Positions 1-9,985 of a DNA stretch of 64,000 bases are shown here, piece after piece. Each line of letters starts with the position of its first letter. Position 1 is the stretch's first letter. The stretch is from Triticum aestivum (Eukaryota > Streptophyta > Magnoliopsida > Poales > Poaceae), in the NCBI RefSeq assembly GCF_018294505.1, contig NC_057811.1:28852618-28916617 (forward strand), written 5' to 3'. The position numbers were made by a program, and so were the translations under genes. The notes under the pieces are model-generated. The model did no database searches. It was not told the DNA's origin and saw only the letters and a list, made by a program, of their open reading frames with translations.

Positions 1-13
1 GGTGTAGTCCTCG

Positions 14-183
14 AGACCATAGTTGACTACGGGCAGTCGACTATGGTCTGAGAACAACTTTTTTTTACACTCAGCCTGGACAGACCATGTCGGGTGGAAA
101 CTGGACCAGTGGTGGCACGCTAAGTGCACCCACTGGGTGTAGTCCCCGAGACTACTGTTGGATGTTCGATTCGGCAGTAGTCT
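14..183 (+). repeat. Two hairpin repeats inside an intron
   Basis: Two copies of a motif beginning GTGTAGTCC-CGAG lie about 135 bases apart in what appears to be an intron of the plus-strand accessory gene. Each can fold: 14-49 pairs AGACCATAGTTGACT with AGTCGACTATGGTCT, and 149-183 pairs AGACTACTG with CAGTAGTCT plus an inner wobble-paired segment. The stem sequences differ between copies but pairing is retained. Confidence 0.6.
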
Positions 184-264
184 TAGAACTTGTTGAATTT
201 ATCACTCTATTGCTCTGAAGTAACCAATATTTCCATCCGTCGACTGACCGTCTTTTGATTACAG

Positions 265-1309
265 AAATCCTGTGAACTTGGAGCCCGTTTTGCTGACCTG
301 GAGCAGAAGCAGATTCAGCTCAACCTCGACCTAGAGCTGGCCAAGACAAACTTGCAGAAGGCCAAGGATGAAGTCACTGGTACAAAAAACTTGCCGACTG
401 ATTTGTTTCCGACCCGGGTGTTATTTGTTTTTTCTGAACCAAGCATCATTTCTTTCAGAAGCAATGAACCAAGCTCTGGCGAAGAAGGATCTGGACCTTG
501 CAGCCGCGCAGAAAGCAGCCGAAGAGAAAACTGCACTCGCCGACCAGAAGCTGGCTTCAGTCGGCAAACTGGAGGAAGAGAACACCAAGCTGAAGACTGC
601 CTTGGATGAAGCCAACAAGGAGGCGACTCGTCTGAAGAAGGACAGGAACAACCTGACCGAAAAGGTGGAAGCTATTGCCCGCAAGAGAGATGACTTGGAA
701 AATTATCTGGGAGGTCTTGCCAAGAAGCTGTTCGTCATGCTTGAAGGTGCTTTCCTTTGTCCGACTGACTTGTTGCTGTCGACTCGATATATAACCATTG
801 ACTCATCCTTGTATTGTGTGCGCAGAATTTTGCCAGAACTTCGAGGAAGAGACTGGGCGAGTTGAGACAAGCTTGGACCCCATCTCTCTCCTGTGAAGGA
901 TGAAGCTGCCATGAACGTGCTCTGACTGGAATCCCGTGTCGCTGGCATTATCGATTATCTTGCCCGATTGAAAGTCGCGGTGTCGCGAATCGACACAGCA
1001 CTCTGGCCAAGGGCGACGCTCCAAAATGACCTCGAGTCTCTGATGGCTCGACTTAATGAAGTTCACGGTCGAGTGCAGGAATGGAAGAAGTCTTCTGCTC
1101 CATGCGGTGCTGATGTGGCTCTGTCCCTGGTTCGTGTCCACTACAAGGAAGCGCGAGAAGAGAAGCTAGCAGCAATCAAGGTTGCCAATACCAAAAGGCA
1201 CGACTTCCAATCCTTCATGGAATCCTTTATTGCTGCCGCCACTCGGATTGCTGACGGAATCGACCTGGACGAGTTCGTCGAGCCCGCTAGCCCACCTCCT
1301 GCGGAGTGA
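265..1309 (+). pseudogene. Antisense accessory gene of element A (coiled-coil protein), broken
   Basis: Three exons can be read on the strand opposite gag-pol: 265-379, 459-746 and 826-1309, with GT/AG borders and consistent codon phase between them. The first two encode a heptad-rich, Lys/Glu/Ala-rich coiled coil (for example LEQKQIQLNLDLELAKTNL, then AMNQALAKKDLDLAAAQKA). The last contains LESRVA, DYLARLKVAVSRIDTALWP and ends DLDEFVEPASPPPAE. This matches the C-terminal part of the 'putative gypsy type transposon' (PF04195-like) proteins that grass Tat elements carry antisense; the N-terminal domain would lie left of the window. A frame change near 880-890 and an in-frame TGA near 983 break it. 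The function of the family is not known; the coiled coil suggests self-association. Confidence 0.7.
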
Positions 1310-1501
1310 ACAAACTTTATGCCTCACCTTAAATTTGCCTCGGAATGCCGAGTGATTTTGTAACCGTTAAACTCCTTCGGGCCTGACGCCCGAGTACTTT
1401 AATCCGTGGTCTGGTACTTTAGGATTCATCTGAACTTGGTTTATCTAAGAATATGCTTGTGTTTGTCTTCGGGTGGAACTTGTTGTTCACTCGGAATAGT
1501 C

Positions 1502-1740
1502 TTTGTACTTGTGATGCACCTCCGAGGAGAAGGTCGCAATCGACCTGCACCTCGTTGTCCTTGCGGATCGGGATGGAGCGCGCATTGTACTTATGGCGCA
1601 GCTCTGAGGAGAAGGTCGCAGTCGACCTGCACCCCATCGTCCTTGCGGATCGGAATGGAGCGCACATTGTACTTATGGCACAACTCTGAGGAGAAGGTCG
1701 TAGTCGACCTGCACCTCGTCGTCTTTGCGGATCGGGATGT
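1502..1740. repeat. 82-bp tandem repeat, about 2.9 copies
   Basis: The segment TC-GAGGAGAAGGTCG recurs at 1521, 1603 and 1685, an exact 82-base period, each unit ending in TTGCGGATCGG-ATGGAGCGC. It lies just after the end of the antisense gene, in the 3' untranslated region of element A. Confidence 0.9.
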
Positions 1741-1750
1741 GTTTTTAAAG

Positions 1751-2433
1751 TTAGGCGAGTACTGGACTGCAGCTAAGCCCCCGAGTGAGAGGTTTTCTCT
1801 CCACTCGGTAAGATTTTTCAGACTTAGGCGAGTACTGGACTGCAGCTAAGCCCCCGAGTGAGAGGATTGCTCTTCACTCGGTGGGATTTTTCAAACTTAG
1901 GCGAGTACTGGACTGCAGCTAAGCCTCCGAGTGAGAGGATTGCTCTTCACTCGGTGGGATTTTTCAAACTTAGGCGAGTACTGGACTGCAGCTAAGCCCC
2001 CGAGTGAGAGGATTGCTCTTCACTCGGTGGGATTTTTCAAACTTAGGCGAGTACTGGACTGTAGCTAAGCCCCCGAGTGAGAGGCTTGCTCACCACTCGG
2101 TAGGATTTTTCAAACTTAGGCGAGGACTGGACTGCAGCTAAGCCCCCGAGTGAGAGGCTTGATCACCACTCGGTAGGATTTTTCAAACTTAGGCGAGTAC
2201 TGGACTACAGCTAAGCCCTCGAGTGAGAGGCTTGCTCACCACTCGGTAGGATTTTTCAAACTTAGGCGAGTACTGGACTGCAGCTAAGCCCCCGAGTGAG
2301 AGGCTTGCTCACCACTCAGTAGGATTTTTCAAAGTTAGGCGAAACGGATTCGCAGCTAAGCCTCCGAGTGAGAGGCTTGCTCACCACTCAGTAGGATGTT
2401 TTAGACTTAGGCGAAACGGATTCGCAGCTGAGC
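1751..2433. repeat. 73-bp tandem repeat, ten starts
   Basis: TTAGGCGA begins at 1751, 1824, 1897, 1970, 2043, 2116, 2189, 2262, 2335 and 2407: nine intervals, eight of exactly 73 bases and the last 72. Each unit contains GCAGCTAAGCCCCCGAGTGA and CACTCGGT-GGATTTTT. The last two units share a GAAACGGATTCG variant. This minisatellite sits between the 3' end of pol (minus strand) and the antisense gene. Confidence 0.97.
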
Positions 2434-2556
2434 CACCCACCGGGGGATTTTAAACATATGAATAAGCAACGACAATCATTTTAGAAGACTGTAAAACTCT
2501 GTCTTTGATAAACAAACTAAAAGTTATTTCTTATTACATCTCAACAGACTGAGTAC

Positions 2557-4080
2557 TTAAGTATAAAAACGACGGAGCAACTCTCCATTCCAAGCATGTG
2601 GTTCGCCCTTCTTATGCTCGTTGTTGTAGAGGTGATACGCTCCGTTGTGGAGCACTTTGGTGATGATGAAGGGGCCTTCCCAAGCAGGAGTGAGCTTGTG
2701 TGGTTTCTGCTGATCCACTCAAAGAACCAGGTCTCCCTCTTGAAATGCCCGACCTTTCATGTTTCTAGCGTGGAATCGACGGAGATCTTGCTGATAGATG
2801 GTCGACCTGATCAAGGCCATCTCTCTTTCTTCTTCCAGAAGATCAACGGCATCTTGCCGTGCCAGCTCTGCTTTGGCTTCTGAGAAAAGTTCTACTCGGG
2901 GTGCATTGTGAAGCAAATCACTCGGAAGCACAGCCTCAGCTCCGTAAACAAGAAAGAACGGGGTTCGACCATTCGACCGATTTGGAGTTGTTCTCAATCC
3001 CCAGAGTAGTGACGACAGTTCATCAACCCAAGCTCCTGCAACATGCTTGAGATCACGCATCAGTCGGGGTTTTAGCCCCTTGAGGATCAAACCGTTTGCT
3101 CTTTCTGCTTGTCCATTCGACTGTGGGTGGGCGACTGAAGCACAGTCGACCTGAGTGCCTTGGGAAGCACACAAAGCTCTGAATTCATCTGATTCAAAGT
3201 TTGATCCATTATCCGTGATAATGTTGTGTGGGACTCCATATCTGAAAGTTAACTCTTTGATGAAGCTGACAGCGGTACTCGCTTCGAGGTTCTTGATGGG
3301 CTTGGCCTCAATCCATTTGGTGAACTTGTCGACTGCTACGAGCACGTGAGTGAAACCACTTCTGCCAGTCCTCAAGGGTCCAACCATATCTAAACCCCAG
3401 ACAGCAAATGGCCAGACGAGTAGAATGGTCTTCAAGGCTGATGCGGGTTTGTGTGACATGTTGGAGTAGAACTGACAGCCTTCACATTTGTCTACTATTT
3501 CTTTCACCATCTCATTGGCATGTGGCCAGTAAAATCCGGCTCGGTATGCTTTGGCCATGAAGGTCCGAGAGGACGCATGGTGACCACAGGTCCTCGAGTG
3601 AATATCATTGAGGATCATTCGGCCTTCTTCTGTCGTGATGCATTTCTGGCTGACTCCAGTTAAACTTTCTCTGAACTGCTGTCCTCTTATCACAGTAAAG
3701 GCCTTGGATCGACAGACGATCTGTCGAGCCTCTTCTTCATCCTTTGGGAGTTCCTTCCTAAGAATGTTTGCAATGTATGGCACTGTCCAGTCGGGAGTGA
3801 CGACCAAAACCTCCATGATCAAGTCGACCACGGCTGGGACTTCGACTTCAGTCGGATCAGTGGCACTCTTAGGCTGTGGGGGCTCTTCAGTGAAAGGATG
3901 TTCCTGAACTGAAGGTGCGTGAATATGCTCCAAAAACACATTGCTGGGAACGGTCTCTCTCTTGGAACCTATCTTTGCCAAGTCATCAGCAACTTGATTT
4001 TTTAGTCGGGGTATATGGTGGAGCTCTAACCCCTCAAACTTCTTTTCCAGTTTTCTCACTTCATTATAATAACCAGTCAT
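2557..4080 (-). pseudogene. Integrase domain of element A
   Basis: The open frame 4080-2719 starts in the tail of the archaeal-type RNase H and reads through the linker, the zinc-binding segment (KCEGCQF), and the catalytic core with all three acidic residues visible: D in GLDMVG, D in ITDNGSNF and E in GQAERANG. A TGA at about 2719 (in place of an Arg codon) interrupts it just after EGDLVL. The same frame then continues through WEGPFIITKVLHNGAY and WNGELLRRFYT, the GPY/F-type C-terminal module, to a TAA at 2557. The enzyme would insert element cDNA into the host genome. Only the one stop spoils this domain, making it the best-preserved part of the element. Confidence 0.92.
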
Positions 4081-4499
4081 AGCCGGGCTTCTGACGTATT
4101 ACTTGATTAACCACCAAATCTGAGTCGCTGTAGACCATTAGGCGACGGACGCCGAGTGAAATGGCCATACGCAACCCGTATAGAGGTGCTTCATATTCAG
4201 CTTCGTTGTTGGAGGAATCAAAATGAATCTGAAGAACATAGCTGAGTCTGTCTCCTCGGGGGGATACCAATACCACCCCAGCACCAGAACCATTCAGCAT
4301 CTTGGATCCATCAAAGAACATGGTCCAATGCTCCGAGTGAATCTGAGTCGGTTGTTGCTGCTCAACCCACTAGAAGAGGAAATCTGCTATTGCTTGGGAC
4401 TTGATAGCTTTCTTTGCCTCAAACTTGATATCCAAGGAACGGAGTTCAGTCGCCCACTTTGCCCCTCAACCAGTTGCATCTCTGTTGTTCAGAATTTAT
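4064..4499 (-). pseudogene. RNase H / archaeal-type RNase H of element A
   Basis: MFFDGSKMLNGSGAG and NNEAEYEA..YSDSDLVVNQV are the active-site blocks of the extra, archaeal-like RNase H typical of Tat elements (D in FFDGS, E in NEAEYEA, D in YSDSDLV). Upstream in the same frame, EAKKAIKSQAIADFL and WVEQQQP mark the end of the first RNase H and the junction. Two in-frame stops (near 4375 and 4465) and a frame change at 4064-4080 interrupt it. Confidence 0.88.
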
Positions 4500-5716
4500 G
4501 ACAATGGTGCGTCGCTAACGACTGTAATGGAGTGATCAGAGAAATAATGCGCAACCTTCTTCGTGGTGATGTAAATTCCATAGACAAGCTTCTGATAATG
4601 TGGATATCTTTGCTTGGATGGAGTCAAGACTTCAGAAATATAGTACACTCGGAGTTGAACTTTATAGGCTTTTCCTTCTTCTTCCCGCTTGACCGTGAGC
4701 ACTGTATTGACAACTTGTCCAGTGGCTGCAATATAAACCAGTAAAGGCTGTTTGCTGATTGGGGCAGCAAGCATCGGCTGTGTGGAAAGCAGAGTTTTGA
4801 GTTCTGCAAACGCTCCGTCAGCTTCAGGAGTCCACTCGAACTTATCAGATTTCTTCATCAGTCGGTAAAGAGGCAATGCATTTTCACCGAGGCGAGAGAT
4901 GAATCGACTCAAGGCGGCCAAGAAACCAGTAAGCTTCTAAATGTCATGCACATGCACATGGCGTTTCATCCGGAGTATGGCCCCAACTTTCTCTGGGTTC
5001 ACGTCGATCCCACGTTCGGAAATGAGAAAACCGAGTAACTTTCCTCCTGGAATTCCGAATGTGCATTTCGTCGGATTAAGCTTGATATCATATCTTCTCA
5101 GGTTGGCAAAGGTTTTAGTGAGGTCAGTCAGCAGGTCGGAACCTTTACGCGACTTGACCACAATGTCATCCATATATGCTTCCACATTTCGACTGATTTG
5201 AGTGAGTAGACACTTCTGAATCATCCTCATAAATGTGGCGCCAGCGTTCTTGAGACCGAATGGCATGGTGACATAACAAAAGCACCCGAATGGAGTGATG
5301 AAAGTTGTTTTTATCTCATCGGGTCCATACAGTCGGATCTGATGATACTCGGAATAGGCGTCCAGAAAAGACAAACACTCACACCCCGCAGTCGAGTCGA
5401 CGATTTGGTCGATACGGGGGAGAGGGAAATGATCTTTCGGACAGGCCCAATTGATATGCTTGAAGTCAATGCACATACGAAGTGAGTCGTCCTTCTTGGG
5501 AACCATGAAAACATTGGCGAGCCACTCGGAATGGTAAATCTCTCGAATGAACTCAGCCGCTAGGAGCCGAGCCACTTCTTCACCAATTGCATTTCTCTTC
5601 TGTACGGCGGACCGTCGAAGATGTTCCTTGACTGGTTTCACTTTCGGGTCGACTCGCAAACGGTGCTCAGCCAGTCCCCTGGGTACACCCGGCATGTCAG
5701 AAGGTTTCCATGCCAA
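4496..5716 (-). pseudogene. Reverse transcriptase and RNase H of element A
   Basis: The frame 5716-4937 carries the RT core: VPKKDDSLRMCIDF, CPKDHFPLPRIDQIVD, LSFLDAYSEYHQI, the MPFGLKNAGATF block, and the catalytic EAYMDDIVVKS. After a stop at 4937, the frame 4921-4496 gives the thumb/connection (ALSRFISRLGENALPLY) and the RNase H start (KQPLLVYIAATGQVVNTVL, with Ala where an active RNase H usually has the first Asp region 'LYLA'). RT copies element RNA into DNA in cytoplasmic virus-like particles. The YMDD site is intact but the polyprotein frame is not. Confidence 0.93.
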
Positions 5717-5848
5717 GATGTCCCAGTTCTCACGGAGGAACTGGATGAGCGCTTCTTCCTATTTGCTATCGAGTGATGTTGAAATATGAGTAGGAGCAGC
5801 ATTAGGATCGGTTGGGTGAATATGAATTGGCTTTGTTTCATCGGACGA

Positions 5849-6820
5849 CTAAAACGCAGAATCTGTGGCAGGCTTCTTGGCTCGCAATAAATCACTCGGA
5901 TCCGCATTTTTCTGATACTCTTGCATTTCAACTGCTGCAATTTGTGCATCGGCAATTTTAGAACCCTTCTTGAAGCATTCTTCTGCCTTCTGCCGATTGC
6001 CAGTGACTGTGATCACTCCTCTGGGACCAGGCATTTTCAACTTGAGATATACATAACATGGCCGAGCCATGAATCGTGCATACGCCGACCTCCCCATAAT
6101 AGCATGATAAGCACTCTGGAAATCCACTACTTCAAATGTCAACTTTTCCTTACGGTAATTCTTTGAATCACCGAAAACCACGTCAAGGTTTATTTGGCCG
6201 AGTGATTCAGCCTTCTTGCCAGGGATGACGCCGTGAAAGGTCATGTTGCTCTCACTAAGTTTGGACATCGGGATGCCCATCCCCTTCAAGGTTTCAGCAT
6301 AAGGGATATTCAGGCCGCTACCACCATCCATTAGCACTTTCGTCAGTCGAGTGCCTCCAACCACTGGGTCGACCACCAACGCTTGCCTCCCAGGGCTGGC
6401 TATGCGATCAGGGTGATCAGACTGGTGGAATGTGATAGCTGTTTGTGACCACTTCAGGTATGTTGTCGTTGCCGGAGCAACCATATTCACTTGTCTATTG
6501 ATCACTTTCAGTCGACTTTTGCTGTCAACATCAGCAAAAATCACTAGGATGGAATTGACATTGGGAAAACCATCATCTTCCTCTTTGTCCTCATCCTTGT
6601 CTGATTCCTTTTCCTTCTCATTAGGCTGTTTCTCTCGGAATTGCTGGATCAGAACCTGACATTGTCGAGTGGTATGCTTAGGATAAATCAGATTGCCTTC
6701 TTCATCCTTCTTGGTGTGAATGTGACATGGCAAATCCAACACATCATTTCCGGCTTGATCTTTCACTTTCTTGGGGGTCCAGGGCCCCTTAGGTTTCCCT
6801 TTAAATTTTCCTTGAATCAC
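5849..6820 (-). pseudogene. Aspartic protease region of element A
   Basis: This 323-codon frame begins in the gag C-terminus (PCHIHTKKDEEGN..RQCQVL, a Cys/His cluster in the nucleocapsid position). It then holds the retropepsin motif KVLMDGGSGLNI with the catalytic Asp, followed by YHAIMGRSAYARFMA and LKLKMPGPRGVITV, conserved in Tat proteases. It overlaps gag by four bases at 6817-6820, a likely frame change rather than a designed overlap. A stop at 5849 and a second near 5760 separate it from RT. Confidence 0.9.
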
Positions 6821-8362
6821 TCCGCAGTTTCACCAGGTCCCGCAGGTTCAGCTTTACGCTTCTGTTTCCGATTGGAATTGCCTCCACCTGTGTCCTGATC
6901 GACTGGTTTGCTCTTTCCACTGCGGAGTCGATCCTCTTCTTCTCCATTAGCGTACCGAGTGGCTATTTCCATCATCCAAGTCAGAGACATATCTCCCATC
7001 CGATAGAACTTCAGAACCAGTTCTCGATACTTAACGCCTTCCTTGAAGGCACAAACTGCTTGATGCTCGGGTACATTTTCCACTGTGTGATGCAAAGTGG
7101 TCCACCGCTGAATGTAATCTCTCAGAGTTTCATTCGGTTTTTGCACGCAATGCTACAATTCTGTTAACCCCGCTGGCCGCTTGCATGTACCCTCAAATGT
7201 TCTAACAAACACTCGGGCGAGTTCCTCCCAACTGAATATACTGCTCGGTGCTAACTGAGTCAACCATGCCCTGGCCGAGCCTTCCAACATCATAGGTAGA
7301 TGCTTCATGGCCACTTCATCATTGCCGCTACCAATCTGCACAGCCACTCGGTAATCCTCAAGCCAAGTATCAGGCTTGGACTCACCAGTGAACTTGCTGA
7401 CTCTAGTCGCCAACCTGAAGTTGGGAGGAATCACCGCAGCTCTGATGGCTCTGCTAAAACACTCTGGACCTGAAACATGAACTCTGCTGCGAGTCGGGTC
7501 ATCTCTATCAAGGCCCTATCTGTGTGCCCTGTTCCTGTTGACTAGACCTTGAACGAGAATAGATCTCGCATCAAATCCTGGCTCTCTTGGGTCGACTGGT
7601 ATTCTTCGCTCACCACTGTGAGGGCGTCTGTCTTCATATTGCCGAGGCACATATGACCCACTCCTCGGAGGAGGTGTGGTCACTCGACGACGGTCATCAT
7701 GGCCGAGTCAGTGATCATATTGCTCGTGGTTTCTGTACTGATCTTGCTGGTGCCCACGTCCCTCACGCCGAGGGGGCGGTCTTGGGCTGTGGGCGGACTG
7801 GACTATATCTGCCATCACAGATCTGCTATGAATCTTATTCGGCGACTGAGACACTGCTATGTTCTGCTCTCCTGCTGCCCGTAGTAAGGCCCGGATCTGC
7901 ATCAAACCTCTGCCAGCTTCCGACTGGGAAGGCTGAATTCACACTGCGACATGGGCTGTAGCTGTGAGATTTTGAATCGGAGTGCTGTATACCTGAGGTT
8001 GTGGTGGAAAAAGCTGTCGTCGACTAGACTCAGGGATCCGCTGCCGAGCACGCTCGTCGATGCATGGTGAAGGTTCTCCAGTCGAGTGCGCTCAGCCAAG
8101 TTGGCCAGGCGCGCCTCCTCCAAGGCCCGAGCCTCGAGGGTTTCCCCAACGATGGGCGTGTGGAGTGCATCCACGTTGCGGCGGCGAAGCTCTTCCCTCT
8201 GCTGCGAAGAAAGGGGTTCCGGGCGATACTCCTCGTGAACGCGTGACGGATCGACGCCACCATCACCGCCGTCATCGCGGCAGAAGCCAGGCGGACTACA
8301 TGGTCCGTCGACCATCAAGACTTCAGCTGCGGGGTCGCTGCTATCGCACTCGGATGCGGTCT
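6817..8362 (-). pseudogene. gag of element A (capsid part)
   Basis: The frames 7434-7153 and 7146-6817 give the retrotransposon gag core: FRLATRVSKFTGESKP, WLEDYRVAV, then LRDYIQRWTTLHHTVENVP and YRMGDMSLTWMMEIA. Upstream, 7905-7708 and 8362-7902 encode the low-complexity Arg/Pro/Gln-rich N-terminal half (REELRRRNVDALHTPIVGET). At 8362 the frame is cut by insertion of element B; the missing N-terminus continues at 15166. Several stops and a frame change at 7146-7153 are present. Confidence 0.85.
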
Positions 8363-9985
8363 TGATGTCTACTACGCAACCTTCTTCTTGTAGACGTTGT
8401 TGGGCCTCCAAGTGCAGAGGTTTGTAGGACAGTAGCAAATTTCCCTCAAGTGGATGACCTAAGGTTTATCAATCTGTGGGAGGCGTAGGATGAAGATGGT
8501 CTCTCTCAAACAAGCCTACAACCAAATAACAAAGAGTCTCTTGTGTCCCCAACACACCCAATACAATGGTAAATTGTATAGGTGCACTAGTTTGGTGAAG
8601 AGATGGTGATACAAGTGCAATATGGATGGTAGATATAGGTTTTGTAATCTGAAAATATAAAAACAGCAAGGTAACTAATGATAAAAGTGAGCGTAAACGG
8701 TATTACAATGCTAGGAAACAAGGCCTAGAGTTCATACTTTCACTAGTGCAAGTTCTCTCAACAATAATAACATAATTGGATCATATAACTATCCCTCAAC
8801 ATGCAACAAAGAGTCACTCCAAATTCACTAATAGCGGAGAACAAACGAAGAGATTATGGCAGGGTACGAAACCACCTCAAAGTTATTCTTTCGGATCGAT
8901 CTATTCAAGAGTTCGTACTAGAATAACACCTTAAGACACAAATCAACCAAAACCCTAATGTCACCTAGATACTCCAATGTCACCTCAAGTATCCGTGGGT
9001 ATGATTATATGATATGCATCACACAATCTCAGATTCATTTATTCAACCAACACATAGAACCTCAAAGAGTGCCCCAAAGTTTCTACGGGAGAGTCAAGAC
9101 GAAAACGTGTGCCAACCCCTATGCATGGGTTCATGGGCGGAACCCGCAAGTTGATCACCAAAACATACATCAAGTGAATCAATAGAATAACCCATTGTCA
9201 CCACGGTTATCCCACGCAAGACATACATCAAGTGTTCTCAAATCATTAAAGACTCAATCCGATAAGATAACTTCAAAGGGAAAACTCAATCCATTACAAG
9301 AGAGTAGAGGGGGAAGAAACATCTTAAGATCCAACTACAATAGCAAAGCTCGCGATACATCAAGATCGTATCACCTCAAGAACACGAGAGAGAGAGATCA
9401 AACACATAGCTACTGGTACATACCCTCAGCCCCGAGGGTGAACTACTCCCTCCTCGTCATGGAGAGCGCCGGGATGATGAAGATGGCCACGGTGACGGAT
9501 CCCCCGTCCGGCAGGGTGCCGGAACAGGGCCCCGATTGGTTTTTGGTGGCTACAGAAGCTTGCGGCGGCGGAACTCCCGATCTATTCTGTTCCCTGAAGG
9601 TTTTAGGGTATATTGGTATATATAGGTGAAAGAAGTACATCAGGGGAGCCACGAGGGTGGAGGGCGCGCCCAGGGGGGTGGGCGCGCCCCCCTGCCTCGT
9701 GCCTTCCTCGTTGCATTCTTGATGTGGACTCCAAGTCTCCCGGGTTGCTTTCCTTCCAAAAATAACTTCTCCAGAAGGTTTCATTCCGTTTCGAATCCGT
9801 TTGATATTCCTTTTCTTCAAAACACTGAAACAAGGGAAAAAACAGGAACTAGCGCTGGGCTCTGGGTCAGTAGGTTAGTCCCAAAAGTAATATAAAAGTG
9901 CATAGTAAAGCCCATAAAACATCCAAGATGGATAATATAATAGCATGAATACTTCATAAATTATAGATACGTTGGAGACGTATTT
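8363..9985 (-). repeat. 3' LTR of element B
   Basis: On the plus strand it starts TGATGTCTACTACGC and ends GGAGACGTATTT, where the partner LTR ends GGAGACGTATCA; the inner terminal dinucleotide is therefore changed. It aligns with 13526-15160 along its whole length with scattered substitutions and a few short indels. It contains the GC-rich block GGGCGCGCCC near 9666 and a TATA-like TATATATAGG near 9619. Confidence 0.95.

Noticed and set aside
1751..2433. Regular direct repeats that could suggest a CRISPR-like array
   Set aside because: Units are 73-bp tandem with no unique spacers, and the DNA is plant nuclear.
9443..9833. Overlapping minus frames in element B LTR
   Set aside because: They lie wholly in the LTR, recur shifted in the partner LTR (14590-14910) with a different sequence after an indel, and have no domain.
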